Shown here piece after piece: positions 23,098 through 36,144 of a DNA stretch of 64,000 nucleotides. Where the stretch lies: contig CM046341.1 in NCBI GenBank assembly GCA_025403435.1, forward strand, positions 248,001 through 312,000, given 5' to 3'. The translations under genes and the position numbers were made by a program. Under the pieces are notes generated by a model. That model was not told the origin of the DNA, did no database searches, and worked only from the letters and a program-made list of their open reading frames with translations. Positions within the stretch are counted from its first letter, which is position 1, and each line of letters begins with the position of its first letter. Source of the stretch: Artocarpus heterophyllus. Lineage: Eukaryota > Streptophyta > Magnoliopsida > Rosales > Moraceae.

Positions 23098-24245
23098 ATC
23101 AGTGGTCCCTGAATTTCTTTATCTATTTAGAACTCAATTTTGTCGCATGAATATTCTCTAAACTTACAAAGTGTCTCATAAATGATCTCTCTGTTAAATT
23201 TTAGATGGAAAAAAATTAACTTTGTCTCATAAATAGTCTCTAAATTATCTTATCTCTTTATAAATAGTCCTTATGCTAAAACTTATGCTATATTTTGTCC
23301 TTAAACTAAAAAAAGATATATTAAAATTAGTCATATTGTTAAATAAATATGTAGAAAACATTAAATATATGGAATTATACCAACTCTATAGTCCCTAAAC
23401 TAAAAAAAATAAAAATTAATTTATTTTCTACACATATTTGACAATATTTTATCCATTTATACAAATGTATAACTTTGATAATTTTTTGGAACGAGCATAT
23501 TTACCCTGTCATATTAATAAAAATCCCCAAATTATTTTTAAATTTCATATTAATAAATTTAATAAATATATTTTATTTATACTTGTTTTAACTAATTTAT
23601 ATTCCTACTAATCTATCATTTTTTTCTTAGTAAAAATATCAAATTCGTGTAAAAAGACAAAATTACAAACAAATTGAATTAAAAACATTTTTAAACAAAA
23701 CAAAATGTTAGAACCCAACATATTCAAAATTCAACTAAAAAAAGACAATACTTATATATATCTTAACCACTCATTTAAAATCTTTTAACACCAAACTAAG
23801 AAAGTTCCTTAATATACCAAAATGTATGTCATGATTATTTTTAATATTGTTTTATGCGCTATAATAAGAACTAAAAAAATAATATTTTTACTTGGGGTTG
23901 TTTATATATTTAACATGTGTAGGTAGAATTACTCTTTTCTTTTTAGTTTGTGGACTATAGATTTGGTACAACTTCATATATTTAATGTTTTCTATAAATT
24001 TATTTAACAATATAACTAATTTTAATATATAGTTTTCAATTGAAGGACTAAATATAATACAGGTTTTAGCATAAGGACCATCTATAAAGAAATAAGATAT
24101 TTTAGGACTATTTATGAGACAAAGTTAACTTTTTTCATCTAAAATTACCATTCATGAGACACGTTTAAGTTCAGGTATTATTTAAGGACAAAATTAAGTA
24201 TAGACGCCAATTCTAGAGAGGAATTTAGGAAATGATGGTCTTTGA
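23098..24245. mobile_element. Long terminal-inverted-repeat (foldback) element, about 1.15 kb
   Basis: The left arm (about 23100-23410) reappears in reverse complement in the right arm (about 23935-24240) over some 300 bp. Shared blocks in the same order include 'AACTTTGTCTCATAAATAGT', 'GGTCCTTATGCTAAAAC' (left AGTCC), 'AAAATTAGT.ATATTGTTAAATAAAT', 'GAAAACATTAAATATATG' and 'CTATAGTCC..AAACTAAAAA'. The middle (about 23410-23930) is AT-rich and non-coding. 'Tggtccctgaattt/aaattca' style ends are common in plant Mutator-like or foldback elements, but no target duplication was found, so the superfamily is open. Confidence 0.7.
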
Positions 24246-25528
24246 GCCAATGCTATAAGTACTGTTACGTTGTGGGACCTACATTTTACATCTTTAGGTT
24301 CTATTATTCTTCTTTTCTTTTTTTTTTGACAAGTAATATTTGCATCTTTAGTTAGACCAAACCAAAAAAACTGAACCTCTTAACATCAAGCACGAGACTC
24401 CCCCAATGCAACCATGCATATATGCCAGTGGAGTAACTTCCCTGAGAATCGGAAGATTCTGCAGGGATTTCCGTGTAAGTTTTTCTGAAATGAGATTCAC
24501 TGCAATATTATCCAAGTTTAACTCGATTCATTTTTAATTTCTCAGCTTGACAATCCATTCTGTACGTTTTATCTTTGGAATTTAAGCTAACCTAATTTAT
24601 AGTTGGCAATACGGCAAGATAGATTAAGAAAAACTTTCTTTTTTTTTTTTTTTTTTTGGTCCCAAAACACGTCTAACCATAAGTCCAAATTTATTGTCTT
24701 ATTTTCATGTCTCTTTGGTTATCCTCTCTATTATTTGCGCAACATATCATTTAAACCTAACAACCTAAACCATAAATAGAACCTAAATATTAAAAATAAT
24801 TAAACAATTCACTTATATGTCAAAATTTAATTAAAAAGCAGCAAGGGTACACAAAAATAAGATAACAAATCCTAATTCCTAATCAATCATGACTCCAGAT
24901 TTGTTGTTATATTTTTTTGTCCCCTCTATTATTTATTCAACGTATCATTTAAACTCAATAATCTAAACATCTAATAGAACCTAAATATTAATTGGAGGAC
25001 AAACATGAGAACAAAAAATTAAAACAACAGATCTTGATTCACCAATAACATTGTGTCACATAATTTAATGGGCTCATAAAATAAAGCATGAATTTTTATT
25101 TTTTATTTTTTATTATTCTAAATGACGTATATATCAGGAGAGTTAATATATTGCATACAATCACCTTTCTTAGTTGTTTTGTTCTCGGATTGATAGTTGG
25201 TAAAGATGCTAGCAAAATATGCATTTCAATGAATTGAATGCAGTTGTCTATTTTAATGACCAATCTCAGATATTATGCAAAGCAAATGTCAACGTTTTAC
25301 ACAAAATGGCAACTCAAACGAAAAACAAAGTATACATGGAAGGATTACAAAAAATTAGAAAGCAGCAGAATAATCAAAGGAACTCCCTTGCAGTAACAAT
25401 AAGAGTATCAACAACATTTCATATCTAACAAAACAATCACCACTCTAGGATGAATATCTATAAGCCGGCACTTGCAGTGCAGCCTAGCTAATTCGAGAGT
25501 TCAGTACATCAACCACGCCCACAATCAT
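24246..25528. other. Intergenic DNA and likely 3' UTR of the ARF gene
   Basis: AT-rich with no coding motif. The part nearest 25528 should hold the 3' UTR and polyadenylation region of the minus-strand ARF gene. The open frame at 25219-25428 on the plus strand has no recognisable motif. Confidence 0.5.
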
Positions 25529-27621
<2,093 letters not shown>

Positions 27622-27729
27622 AGGAAACAGGGAAAGGAGGAGAGGTTAGGAGAGGTAGATTTGGAATTTGGGGAGAGAGACGGAAAAGGTGTGGAGAAGA
27701 GAGGAGATTCAGATTCCTGTGCAAACAGC

Positions 27730-28628
27730 TTCCCTCTCTAATTTATGAGGCCAACGCTATAAACGGACATAACATTAATTTACCTCTTTTTAAAAAATAT
27801 TTTCTTTTTTTTTTTTCTTTTTAAATTGAAATAAATTCATTTATTTTTATGGTCTGGCTCTAGTCTGGAGTCCGCAGGCAGGAAATTTCTATAGTCAAAG
27901 TATGCTTTTATTCCGCGGCTTGACCGAACCTTCCATCCAGATATACATACATATATATATATATATTTTTTTTTAATTATTTACTTTCAGTAGTTTAGAA
28001 ACTCATCGAATCATCAAATTAGGGTATTTAGATAGTCCATTTTAAACTGTCAGTGATAATTATAAAAAATATAAATCAACAATTATAATAAAAATAAAAT
28101 TTCTTAAACTTAAAATGTATATTTAAACTTTATTGATTAAAATTTAATAAAAATATATTTTAATAAAATAAATTTAAACCACAAATTATAATTTAAACTA
28201 TTGCTTTCAAACACATCTCTTTTGTTCTAAAAAGCAATGTTATATGTCACGAATCAATGAATATAATGTGTCGCAATAAAAATAATAATAAAAAAGGAAT
28301 ATGGTGTGCTAGTTAAAACAGATTGTCACATAGAAAACTGCATTGCTCCCTTGATTTTTTTTTTTTTAATACTCTTCTTTCTCTTTCTTCTTTTTAGGGA
28401 TTTTTCGTTTTAATTTCTAGTACATCTAGGAGAGTCCATCCAAATGTCTACAACAAATGAATTAAAAAAAAGTATAGCAAAAGTTACAAGCCAAAAAATC
28501 CATATCATCTCTTTAGCCTAAACTCCTAAAATCCCAAGAAAGGTGTTTGGTATTTATTTTAAGGTATTAAAAAGAGGATTGTAAAAACTGCAATGTACTA
28601 ATTACAAAAGCGTACAGCCAAAATATAC
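27730..28628. other. Intergenic DNA, includes the ARF promoter region
   Basis: AT-rich with an (AT)n tract near 27950-27966. No gene seen. Confidence 0.5.
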
Positions 28629-28825
28629 CTCCGAATGATGTGTTGGGCAGCACGATAAGCACCCCACCAGAGCGCAGATGCCGGTGACTGCGTCACTGCC
28701 ATTAATCCGAACCCTCTGTGCAAACCGTGAAGACCTTTGGTCTGCATCACTTTACCAATGGCGTCAATTGGGCCCTTGCAGTATGTAGTTCCGGGAAGTC
28801 CTTGGACCATTAGTCTCTGGGATAT
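28629..28825 (-). pseudogene. Orphan exon of a mitochondrial carrier (SLC25A44-like)
   Basis: A 197-nt open stretch reads, in part, ISQRLMVQGLPGTTY, then IDAIGKVMQTKGL and GLMAVTQSPASALWWG. This is a strong match to one internal repeat of the plant mitochondrial substrate carriers related to SLC25A44 (Arabidopsis At5g15640 and relatives), which import branched-chain or related substrates. It is bordered by apparently intact splice sites (CAG|ATATCC at 28825 and GGAG|GTATAT at 28629). No other carrier exon is visible within several kilobases on either side, so it is most likely a transposed or duplicated exon, not a working gene. Gly-to-Arg-type changes near HIIRR also differ from what I recall of the family. 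Confidence 0.72.
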
Positions 28826-29309
28826 CTGAGCAATGCAACGTAACAAAATTAAAACAAGGGAGTTGTGAAGAAACAAAACAATGGCTGCAATTAGAGAATA
28901 GAGCCAGAAACAAACTTTAAGGAAAAAAAGTTACTATAAAACTGGTTTTTCAAGGCAAAAAACGAGAGATCAAAGAATAGCCTGCCGGCAATTAAGCTCA
29001 TGCATTTTTTCAAACTTCTTCGGAGAGAAGCAAGAGATAAAATTAGAAAGAGAAACAAAGTTGATGTCGTTTTTGGATTTCTCTTTCTTTCTTTCTCTGT
29101 CGTATTTCTGTCATCTTCCTTCCTTCTCTTCTCTGCTCTTCCAGGATTCTTTGGAACTTTATACCAGTATCTGCCGCCATCACCATATTTTCTTTCTTTA
29201 AAAAAAAGTAATTAAAGTAATTAAATTAATTAATTCTTTGTTACATTTAATGAATCACAGAAGGAAGCGGAAATTTTCTGAAGGTTTCAGTCGCTCATCT
29301 GGTGATTTT
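28826..29309. other. Flank of the orphan carrier exon
   Basis: Pyrimidine-rich on the plus strand at 29080-29150. It may include intron sequence that moved with the carrier exon. No other exon is recognisable. Confidence 0.4.
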
Positions 29310-29560
29310 TAAAAATAACCTTTTGAAACAAATTTTTTTGGTCAATTATTTTTTTTTGGGACAATTTTTGACACAAAAAAGGCTTTTTAGATATCAAAAC
29401 AGTTTCAATTTTTTTTTATCCTGCTACAGTCATTTTTCTTATTTTTTTGAAAAAGACTGAGACTGTTTGCCTGCACAAAAAAGAATGTTTTTTTGGTTAA
29501 AAAAAAGGATGACTTTTACTCAATTTGAAATTTTTTTTGCCCTTTCGTCAAACTCTTCCC
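29310..29560 (+). repeat. Dispersed AT-rich repeat, copy 2
   Basis: Collinear with 575-870: 'ggacaatttttgacacaaaaaa', 'agatatcaaaacagtttcaa', 'cagtcatttttcttatttttttgaaaaa', 'gtttgcctgcacaaaaaa', 'ctcaatttgaaattttttttgcccttt'. The two copies share the order of blocks but have diverged by many substitutions. Confidence 0.5.
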
Positions 29561-29572
29561 GTTCATATGCTA

Positions 29573-31645
29573 GTCGACCCATTTTTATTTGCAGAGCTAA
29601 ACTGTATCTTGAGTTTATAAATATTTTTATGTGTTTTAATAGATACGTATAAAGATATTAATGAACTATATAATAATATTAAAATATATGTATTTAAGAT
29701 TTTAAATAAATTATGATATTATTATATTTTTAAAAAATAAATTTAGGTTATTTGTTGTTTAAATTTAAATTGGTATGTAAATAATAATTTTAGAATTCCT
29801 TTAGCTAAAAGATATAATTTTTTTATAGAATCATGATTTTATAAACAAACTAAAATTAAGATGTTGTAATTAAATTAATAATATAGTATTTATTAGATAT
29901 TTTTTTGTCTTACAGATTATATAATTAATATATCATTAAATTAATAATACGTAATAACATTCATTTTTAAGACATTATGAAATTTCTTTTTTTTTTTTGA
30001 TAATAAGTAATTGAATTAATGAAATAGTATTTATTAAGGCCCTTCGTGCGTCTTATAGGTTATATATTTAATATAACATTAAGTGAATGATATATAATGA
30101 TAATGATATTTTATGACGTTCATTTTTTAAGACTTCAAGTGATAATAATACTTTTTATTTAGGGTGTACTAATATTATGGATTGGTAATATAAACAATAT
30201 TATATTAAATTAATGATATTCATTTTTTATTACTTCTTATATTATTTTTTTGAAATTCTATTGTAAGTAATTTAATGACATAGATTTTTTTTTGTTGTTT
30301 AAGTTATATTGTAATTAATTAAGTCTGTATTACTCTAATATCTTTTTTTTCCTAACGACTCAACTATAAGAAAAATAAGTAGATTTGTTAAAAATAAAAA
30401 TAAATTCATGATAAAGTCTACTTAAAGGATATTTTTAGATTTTCAATATATGTAATTTTAAAATGGACATATAAGTGATATTTGTAAAACGAATACAAAT
30501 TTTAATTCACTTAAAAAGGTCACATTTTGTGTAATTTTTACCTACTATTATAGTAAAGGCTAATGAGACATGTGGTCTTTTTTTATTTGTAGAGTTAAAA
30601 TATGTCTCTAGTTTATGAATATTCTTTATGTATCACAATGCATATGTATAAAAACATTAATGAAATAAATAATGATATCATTAGTTTTAATTAATTTTTT
30701 TAGAATAATTAAAATATACGTATTTTAATATTTCAAACAGATTATGATATCATTATATTAAAAGAAAATATCCAAAGTTAGGCTGTTTGTTGTTTAAATT
30801 CAAATCAATATGTCAAATAATGATTTTAAAACTCCCTTAGCTAAAAGATAGAATTTTTTATGGAATTATAATTTTACTAACAAATTGGAACTACATTGTT
30901 GTAATTAAATTAATGATATAATATTTATTAAGTATTTTTTAGTGTCTTACAAGTTATATAATTAATATATCATTAAGTTAACAATATATAATGACATTTA
31001 TTTTTTAAGATTTTAAGTGGTAATGACATTTCTATTTTTTGGTAATAGGTAATTAAATTAATGAAATAGTATTTATTAAGTCTTTTTATGTGTGTTATAG
31101 GTTAAATAATTGATATATCATTAAGTTAATGATACATAATGATAATAATATTTAATGACATTCATTTTTTAAGACTTTAAGTTACAATAATACTTCATAT
31201 TTTGGGTGTGCTAATGTGATGGATTGATAATACAAATAATATTGTGCTAATGTGATGGATTGGTAATACAAATAATATTACATTAAGTTGATGATATTTA
31301 TTTTTTATTGCTTCTTGTATTATTTTTTTAAAATTCTATTGTAAGTAATTTAACGCTATGAATGATTTTTTTATTATTTAATTTATATTATAATTAACTA
31401 AGTATATATGTATTTTTTTAATATTATTTTTTTAAGCTATTCAACTATAATAAAAATAAGGAGATTTGTTAAAAAAAGAAATATAAATACGTGATAAAGT
31501 CTATTTAAAAATTATTTTTAAATTCTCAATATATGTAATTTAAATATAAACATATAAGTACTATTTATAAAACAAAGATAAATTTTAATTTACTTTTTAA
31601 GAAATTAAAAGGTCACATTTTGTGTAATTTTCACCTTATTATTAT
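29573..31645 (+). repeat. Old tandem duplication of an AT-rich 1.0-1.07-kb unit
   Basis: Copy A (about 29573-30572) and copy B (about 30573-31645) are collinear. Both begin near 'tttttatttg.agag.taaa', pass through 'gattatgatat.attatatt', 'gttgtttaaattcaaat', 'gtaattaaattaatgatat.gtatttatta' and 'taagac.tt.aagt', and end at 'aaaggtcacattttgtgtaatttt'. Copy B also contains a recent 37-bp internal tandem repeat at about 31208-31280 ('gctaatgtgatggattg'). No coding capacity. Confidence 0.7.
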
Positions 31646-31649
31646 AATG

Positions 31650-32025
31650 AATGAAATTGGGCCCTCGATCAAAAGCGCAAAGTCTAATTGGTAAACCCAA
31701 TGGCCCGGTCTCAGAGTAATTTTGTAATTAGACCTACGGCATTTCGGTAAACACCCTTTTCGTGACCAAAACAACTGATCAAGCAGTCATCGGCTCGAGG
31801 GTGCATCAGCTATTCTGTAATCCTAGCTACAGATAATACTTTTCTTGCCCCTAATGCTAACATTGAAATTCCTTCAAACTCTTGAGCATTTTCCCCTGAA
31901 AATCTTCTCCTCCTCCTCCAAATTCTTCTTCAAGAGGAGAGAAAGAGAGATAGAAGATCAGAAAGCCGTTTCCTCGATCCCCATCGATTTTTTAGGCTTT
32001 TTCATTCTTCTCTATACATTCTTTT
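31650..32025 (+). other. Promoter- or leader-like sequence ending at the N gap
   Basis: Composition rises in GC after 31650. 31890-32025 ('cttctcctcctcctccaaattc', purine-rich 'agaggagagaaagagagatag', 'cctcgatccccatcgattttt') has the look of a plant 5' UTR running into the gap. It is not similar to the Tat 3' LTR. It may be the start of a gene whose body is missing from this assembly. Confidence 0.3.
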
Positions 32026-32125
32026 NNNNNNNNNNNNNNNNNNNNNNNNNNNNNNNNNNNNNNNNNNNNNNNNNNNNNNNNNNNNNNNNNNNNNNNNNNN
32101 NNNNNNNNNNNNNNNNNNNNNNNNN
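32026..32125. other. Assembly gap (100 N)
   Basis: Exactly 100 unknown bases, the conventional placeholder length, so the true size is unknown. The 5' LTR, primer site and start of gag of the Ty3/gypsy element are absent and presumably belong here. Confidence 0.97.
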
Positions 32126-32154
32126 CGTTACAAGTTCGGATCTTAACTCGGTAG

Positions 32155-33444
32155 CTCGCACAGGCTCAACAGCAAGCTGCACCGGGACCGCCGCCCCCTG
32201 CCCAGGTTGACCAGGCAGGGGGTCGGCATGAGCAGAGCGCCACCAACTGGGAGGATCGATCAGGGCAGTCTCCGGGATCCACCAGAGGGCCCCTGCTTAA
32301 CAATAGACTGGTCCATGAACGTCAGATGGGACGTCAACCACACCATGTCCCTTTACCACAAGGTTCCAGAGCCTCGGTGTTTGATCAGCTCGGGTACCAA
32401 GGGATTAACAGAAATCGCCAAGGCGAAGCTGGAGGCCGTGCCGAGGGCGGAGTACCCTATTGGGTTGAACTGCCCGAAGACACGAATAGTCGCCAGTTTC
32501 GGGTGCTGCAACGACAGATCGATGAAATCCGCAATTGTAGGTTCGGTGTAGACGAGGTCGGGGCCCAGGATCCGCCCTTCCCGGATCACATAATGCGGGC
32601 ACCCATGCCGCCGAAGTTTAAGGTCCCACAAATTAAGTCTTACGATGGGGCCACCGACGCAGATGAGCATGCCGAACTCTTTCGCGGGCACATGCTGTTG
32701 CAGAATGCCAGCGATGCTGCGATGTGCAAAGCTTTCTCGCTCACCCTTACAGGCCCTGCTCGACAGTGGTTCCGACGACTCGAACCAGGGTCGATTTCTT
32801 CTTTTGGGCATTTAACTGATGCCTTCTCCGCCGCATTCTCTACAACCAGGACGCGAAGGAAGGAAATAACTTCCTTGTACACCGTCAAGCAGGGAGACGG
32901 GAGTGTCAGGGACTATGTCAACCGATTCACCCGGGCTGCTCTCGAGGTCAAGCACGTCGAAGACGAGACCCTCAAACATATTTTTGTAGGGGGCCTCCAA
33001 GACGAGAAGCTGACCTGGTCATTGGCCTTTGAGCAGCCAAATACGTTTTCATAGATGCTCGGGTACGCCCAAAGACATGCGGACGCTGCCGAGTACATGA
33101 AGAGCCGCCGGGAGGAGGCTGGCCCGAGCAGGACAAAAAAGGAAAAGAAGCAGAAAAGAAGGCCGGAGCAGAGCAGCGACGAGCATGCGAAGAAGCAGAA
33201 GAAAGAGAAAGCTAAGAAGCCGAAGGGGCCGACCGGCAAGTTTCAAAACTACACGCTCCTGGTGGCAACCATTGATGAGGTGCTCGCCCAGGTCGGCGAC
33301 AAGAATCTGTTGACACCGCCGCCTAAGCTTCGAGGCTTTAGGGCGAAGCGTGACCAGTCAAAATTTTGTAAATTCCATCAAGACGTGGGTCATACTACCC
33401 GAGACTGCATCCAGCTCAAGGACCAAATCGAAAGGTTGGTCTGA
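32155..33444 (+). pseudogene. gag: gag of the Tat element, broken by in-frame stops
   Basis: The frame is open from the gap except for TAG at 32152-32154, TAG at 33052-33054 and TGA at 33442-33444. The capsid-like core includes 'YDGATDADEHAELF', 'TGPARQWFRRLEPGSI' and 'VRDYVNRFTRAAL', typical of Ty3/gypsy gag. A Lys-rich linker (about 33120-33235) leads to a nucleocapsid-type zinc finger CKFHQDVGHTTRDC near 33367. Gag packages the element RNA into particles. The N-terminus is missing in the N gap. Confidence 0.88.
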
Positions 33445-33453
33445 GAAGGTCTA

Positions 33454-34400
33454 TTGCAGGAGTTTGTGGAGAAGGCCATAAACCTGAGGGCGACCTCTAT
33501 AAGGAATGACTCGTCAGGCCGAGACACGCAGAGCCGACCCAGGACCGGTAGTGGGAACGCCCCGGAACCCCCAAATATCGTACATACGATACTTGGCGGG
33601 CCTGTTGCCGGGGACACATCGAGTGGGCGGCGATCCTATGTTAGAGAAGCTCGGCGGGTCGAACGGGGTGACTTCATGAACGTGTCCGAACACATCAATA
33701 AAATATGCCGCCAGGAGGACACCCCGATCACTTTCACCGAGGAGGAAGCAGACCGACTAATGCATCCCCACAACGATGCTTTGGTTTGTGAGCTGCCTAT
33801 CGCTAACAATGTTGTACGGTGAGTCTTAATTGATAATGGCAGTTCGGCGGACATCCTTTTTAAGCAGGCCTTTGACAGGCAGAAGATCAGCAACGCGCCT
33901 TTAGCCTCGGTCCGGACCCCACTCTTTGGTTTCGCAGGTGAGTGTGTCCGAGCAATCGGGAAGGTTAGTCTCCCGGTAACTTTTGGAGAGGGTGCTGCCA
34001 AGGTCACTCGGGTGGTCGACTTTTTAGTCGTCGATAAACCCTCACAGTATAACATCATCATCGGCCGCCCGACGTTAAACGGATTAAAGGCCGTGGTCTC
34101 GACATATCACCTGGCAATAAAGTTCCCGGCCGATGGTGGTGTTGGAGTAATCCGTTCGTCTCAGGCGGACTCCCGGGCTTGCTATGCAAATGCAGTCCGG
34201 GCAGCCTCAGCCCAGCAACAGGGAGTCCTGGCCGTGTATGCGGTCGACGAGACTGACCTCCCAACCGATCCAATGCCGAAGATGCTTGCGGACCTAGACC
34301 CCAGGTTTCCCGAGGAAGAGGTAAGGGGTACCCCGGTCGAAGACTTAGTGCCGTTCTCCCTGGACCCCGAAAGGCCAGAACGCACAGTCCAATTCGGATC
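33454..34400 (+). pseudogene. Protease region of the Tat polyprotein, one in-frame stop
   Basis: Same reading frame as gag. A TGA at 33820-33822 falls just before the aspartic protease active-site motif LIDNGSSADIL (Asp codon at 33832). The conserved 'YNIIIGRPTLN' strand follows near 34048. This retropepsin would release the mature proteins from the polyprotein. Confidence 0.85.
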
Positions 34401-35658
34401 GCAGTTAGCACCTGAGATCCGGGCCGACCTGGAGTCCCTGCTTTCCGAGTATCGCGACGTTTTTGCATGGTCTCATGAGGACATGCCCGGCATAGATCCG
34501 AGCATCATCAGCCATCGGCTTAACGTCCAACCTGGTCACAGGCCGGTGATACAAAGACGAAGAGCCTTCAACCCGGAGAGATATGCCGCAATAAACGATG
34601 AAGTCCAGAAACTATTAAAGGCTGGGTTTATTAGAGAGGTCAAATATCCAGAATGGTTGGCAAACGTCGTCCTCGTCAAAAAGGCGAATGGCAAGTGGCG
34701 GGTCTGCATCAACTATACCGACCTTAACAAGACCTGCCCTAAGGACTGTTTCCCACTTCCTCGGATAGACCAGCTCGTCGATGCCACAGCCGGACACGAG
34801 CTCTTGAGCTTCATGGACGCATACTCTGGGTATAATCAGATAAGAATGGCCTAAAAGGATCAAATCAAAACCTCATTTGTTACTGACCAGGGCTTGTATT
34901 GCTACGTTGTAATGCCCTTTGGTCTCAAGAACGCCGGAGCTACCTATCAACGCCTCATCAACAAAATGTTCGCTCGGCTGATCGGGAAAACTATGGAGGT
35001 CTATGTGGACGACATGTTAGTAAAATCTATCCAAGCGAAGGACCACATAGCCGACCTCAGAGCTAGCTTTGACATTCTCCAGGAGTATGGGATGAAACTC
35101 AACCCGACAAAATGCGCTTTTGGCGTCGGCTCCGGCAAATTCCTCGGATTTTTAGTTAACCGACGAGGAATTGAGGTGAACCCGGCAAAGGCCCAGGCAA
35201 TCATAGACATGCATTCTCCTCGGACAGTGAAAGACGTGCAAAGGCTTACTGGTATGGTGGCCGCCCTATCAAGGTTTGTCTCCCGGGCTACCGACAAGTG
35301 TCACCCTTTCTTCAGGGCACTTAAGGGGAGGTTCGAGTGGAGCAGGGAGTGTGAGGATGCTTTCCAAGGCTTAAAAGTTTACCTAGCCACACCCCCGCTC
35401 CTGTCCAAACCTTTGCCCGGTGAGATTCTAACTGCCTATTTAGCCGTCTCCGAGAAGGCTGTCAGCTCGGTGTTGATCCGAGATAAAAACGGGATCCAAA
35501 GACCCGTCTACTATACCAGCCATGCGTTCCAAGGTGCCGAGGAGCGCTATTCATCATTGGAGAAGCTGGCCTTCGCCTTAATAACATCGGTCCGGAAGCT
35601 GCGGCCGTATTACCAAGACCATACTGTCAAGATCCCGTCCAAGTTTCCTCTCCGGTAA
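34401..35658 (+). pseudogene. pol: Reverse transcriptase and first RNase H of the Tat polyprotein
   Basis: RT motifs in order: 'RRRAFNPERYAAI', 'GFIREVKYPEWLANVVLVKK', 'WRVCINYTDLNKTCPKD', 'MDAYSGYNQI', then a TAA at 34852-34854, 'MPFGLKNAGATYQRL', the catalytic YVDDMLVKS (near 35005) and 'FLGFLVNRRGIEVNP'. The Ty3-type RNase H follows ('AYLAVSEKAVSSVLI', 'VYYTSHAFQGAEERYSSLEK'). It ends at TAA 35656-35658. The frame is preserved across both stops. Confidence 0.92.
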
Positions 35659-35688
35659 GTTTTACAGAGCCCAGAAATATCAGGTCGG

Positions 35689-36141
35689 ATGGCCAAGTGT
35701 TCGGTCGAATTGGGCCAGTATGACATACATTTTGTGCCAAGAACGGCGATAAAAGCTCAAGTCTTAGCGGATTTCCTTGCCGAGTTTACAGAGGCCGGAA
35801 AAGTGGCTCCCTTAGTGGAGAAATTACCCGTTGAGGGGCCTGATACAGCTGGCTGCAGTGAGCGAGGCCTTTCCCCGGAGCTAAACTGGAAACTACACGT
35901 CGACGGTTCGACCTGCGTCGACGGGTCGGGGGCAGGCTTAATTTTAACTAGCCCTGACGGATATAAGGTCATTTATGCCCTCCGTTTTGACTTCAAAACC
36001 TCTAATAACGAAGCGAAGTATGAAGCTTTGCTCGCCGGATTACGAATTGCCCGGGACCTCGGAGTTGATAGGCTGACCGTCTATAGTGACTCAATGCTAG
36101 TGGTGCAGCAAGTCACAGGAGGGTTCCAGGCCCGAGCATAA
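35689..36141 (+). pseudogene. Second (archaeal-like) RNase H of the Tat polyprotein
   Basis: 'WKLHVDGSTCVDGSGAG', 'NNEAKYEALLAGL' and 'VYSDSMLVVQQV' supply the D-E-D acidic residues of an RNase HI fold distinct from the upstream RNase H. This dual arrangement is specific to Tat (and some other plant) Ty3 elements. A TAA at 36139-36141 interrupts the frame before integrase. Confidence 0.88.
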
Positions 36142-36144
36142 TCA

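Noticed and set aside
28980..29215. Plus-strand frame beginning MHFFKLLRREARDK
   Set aside because: The continuation is translated pyrimidine-rich DNA. No motif and no supporting signals.
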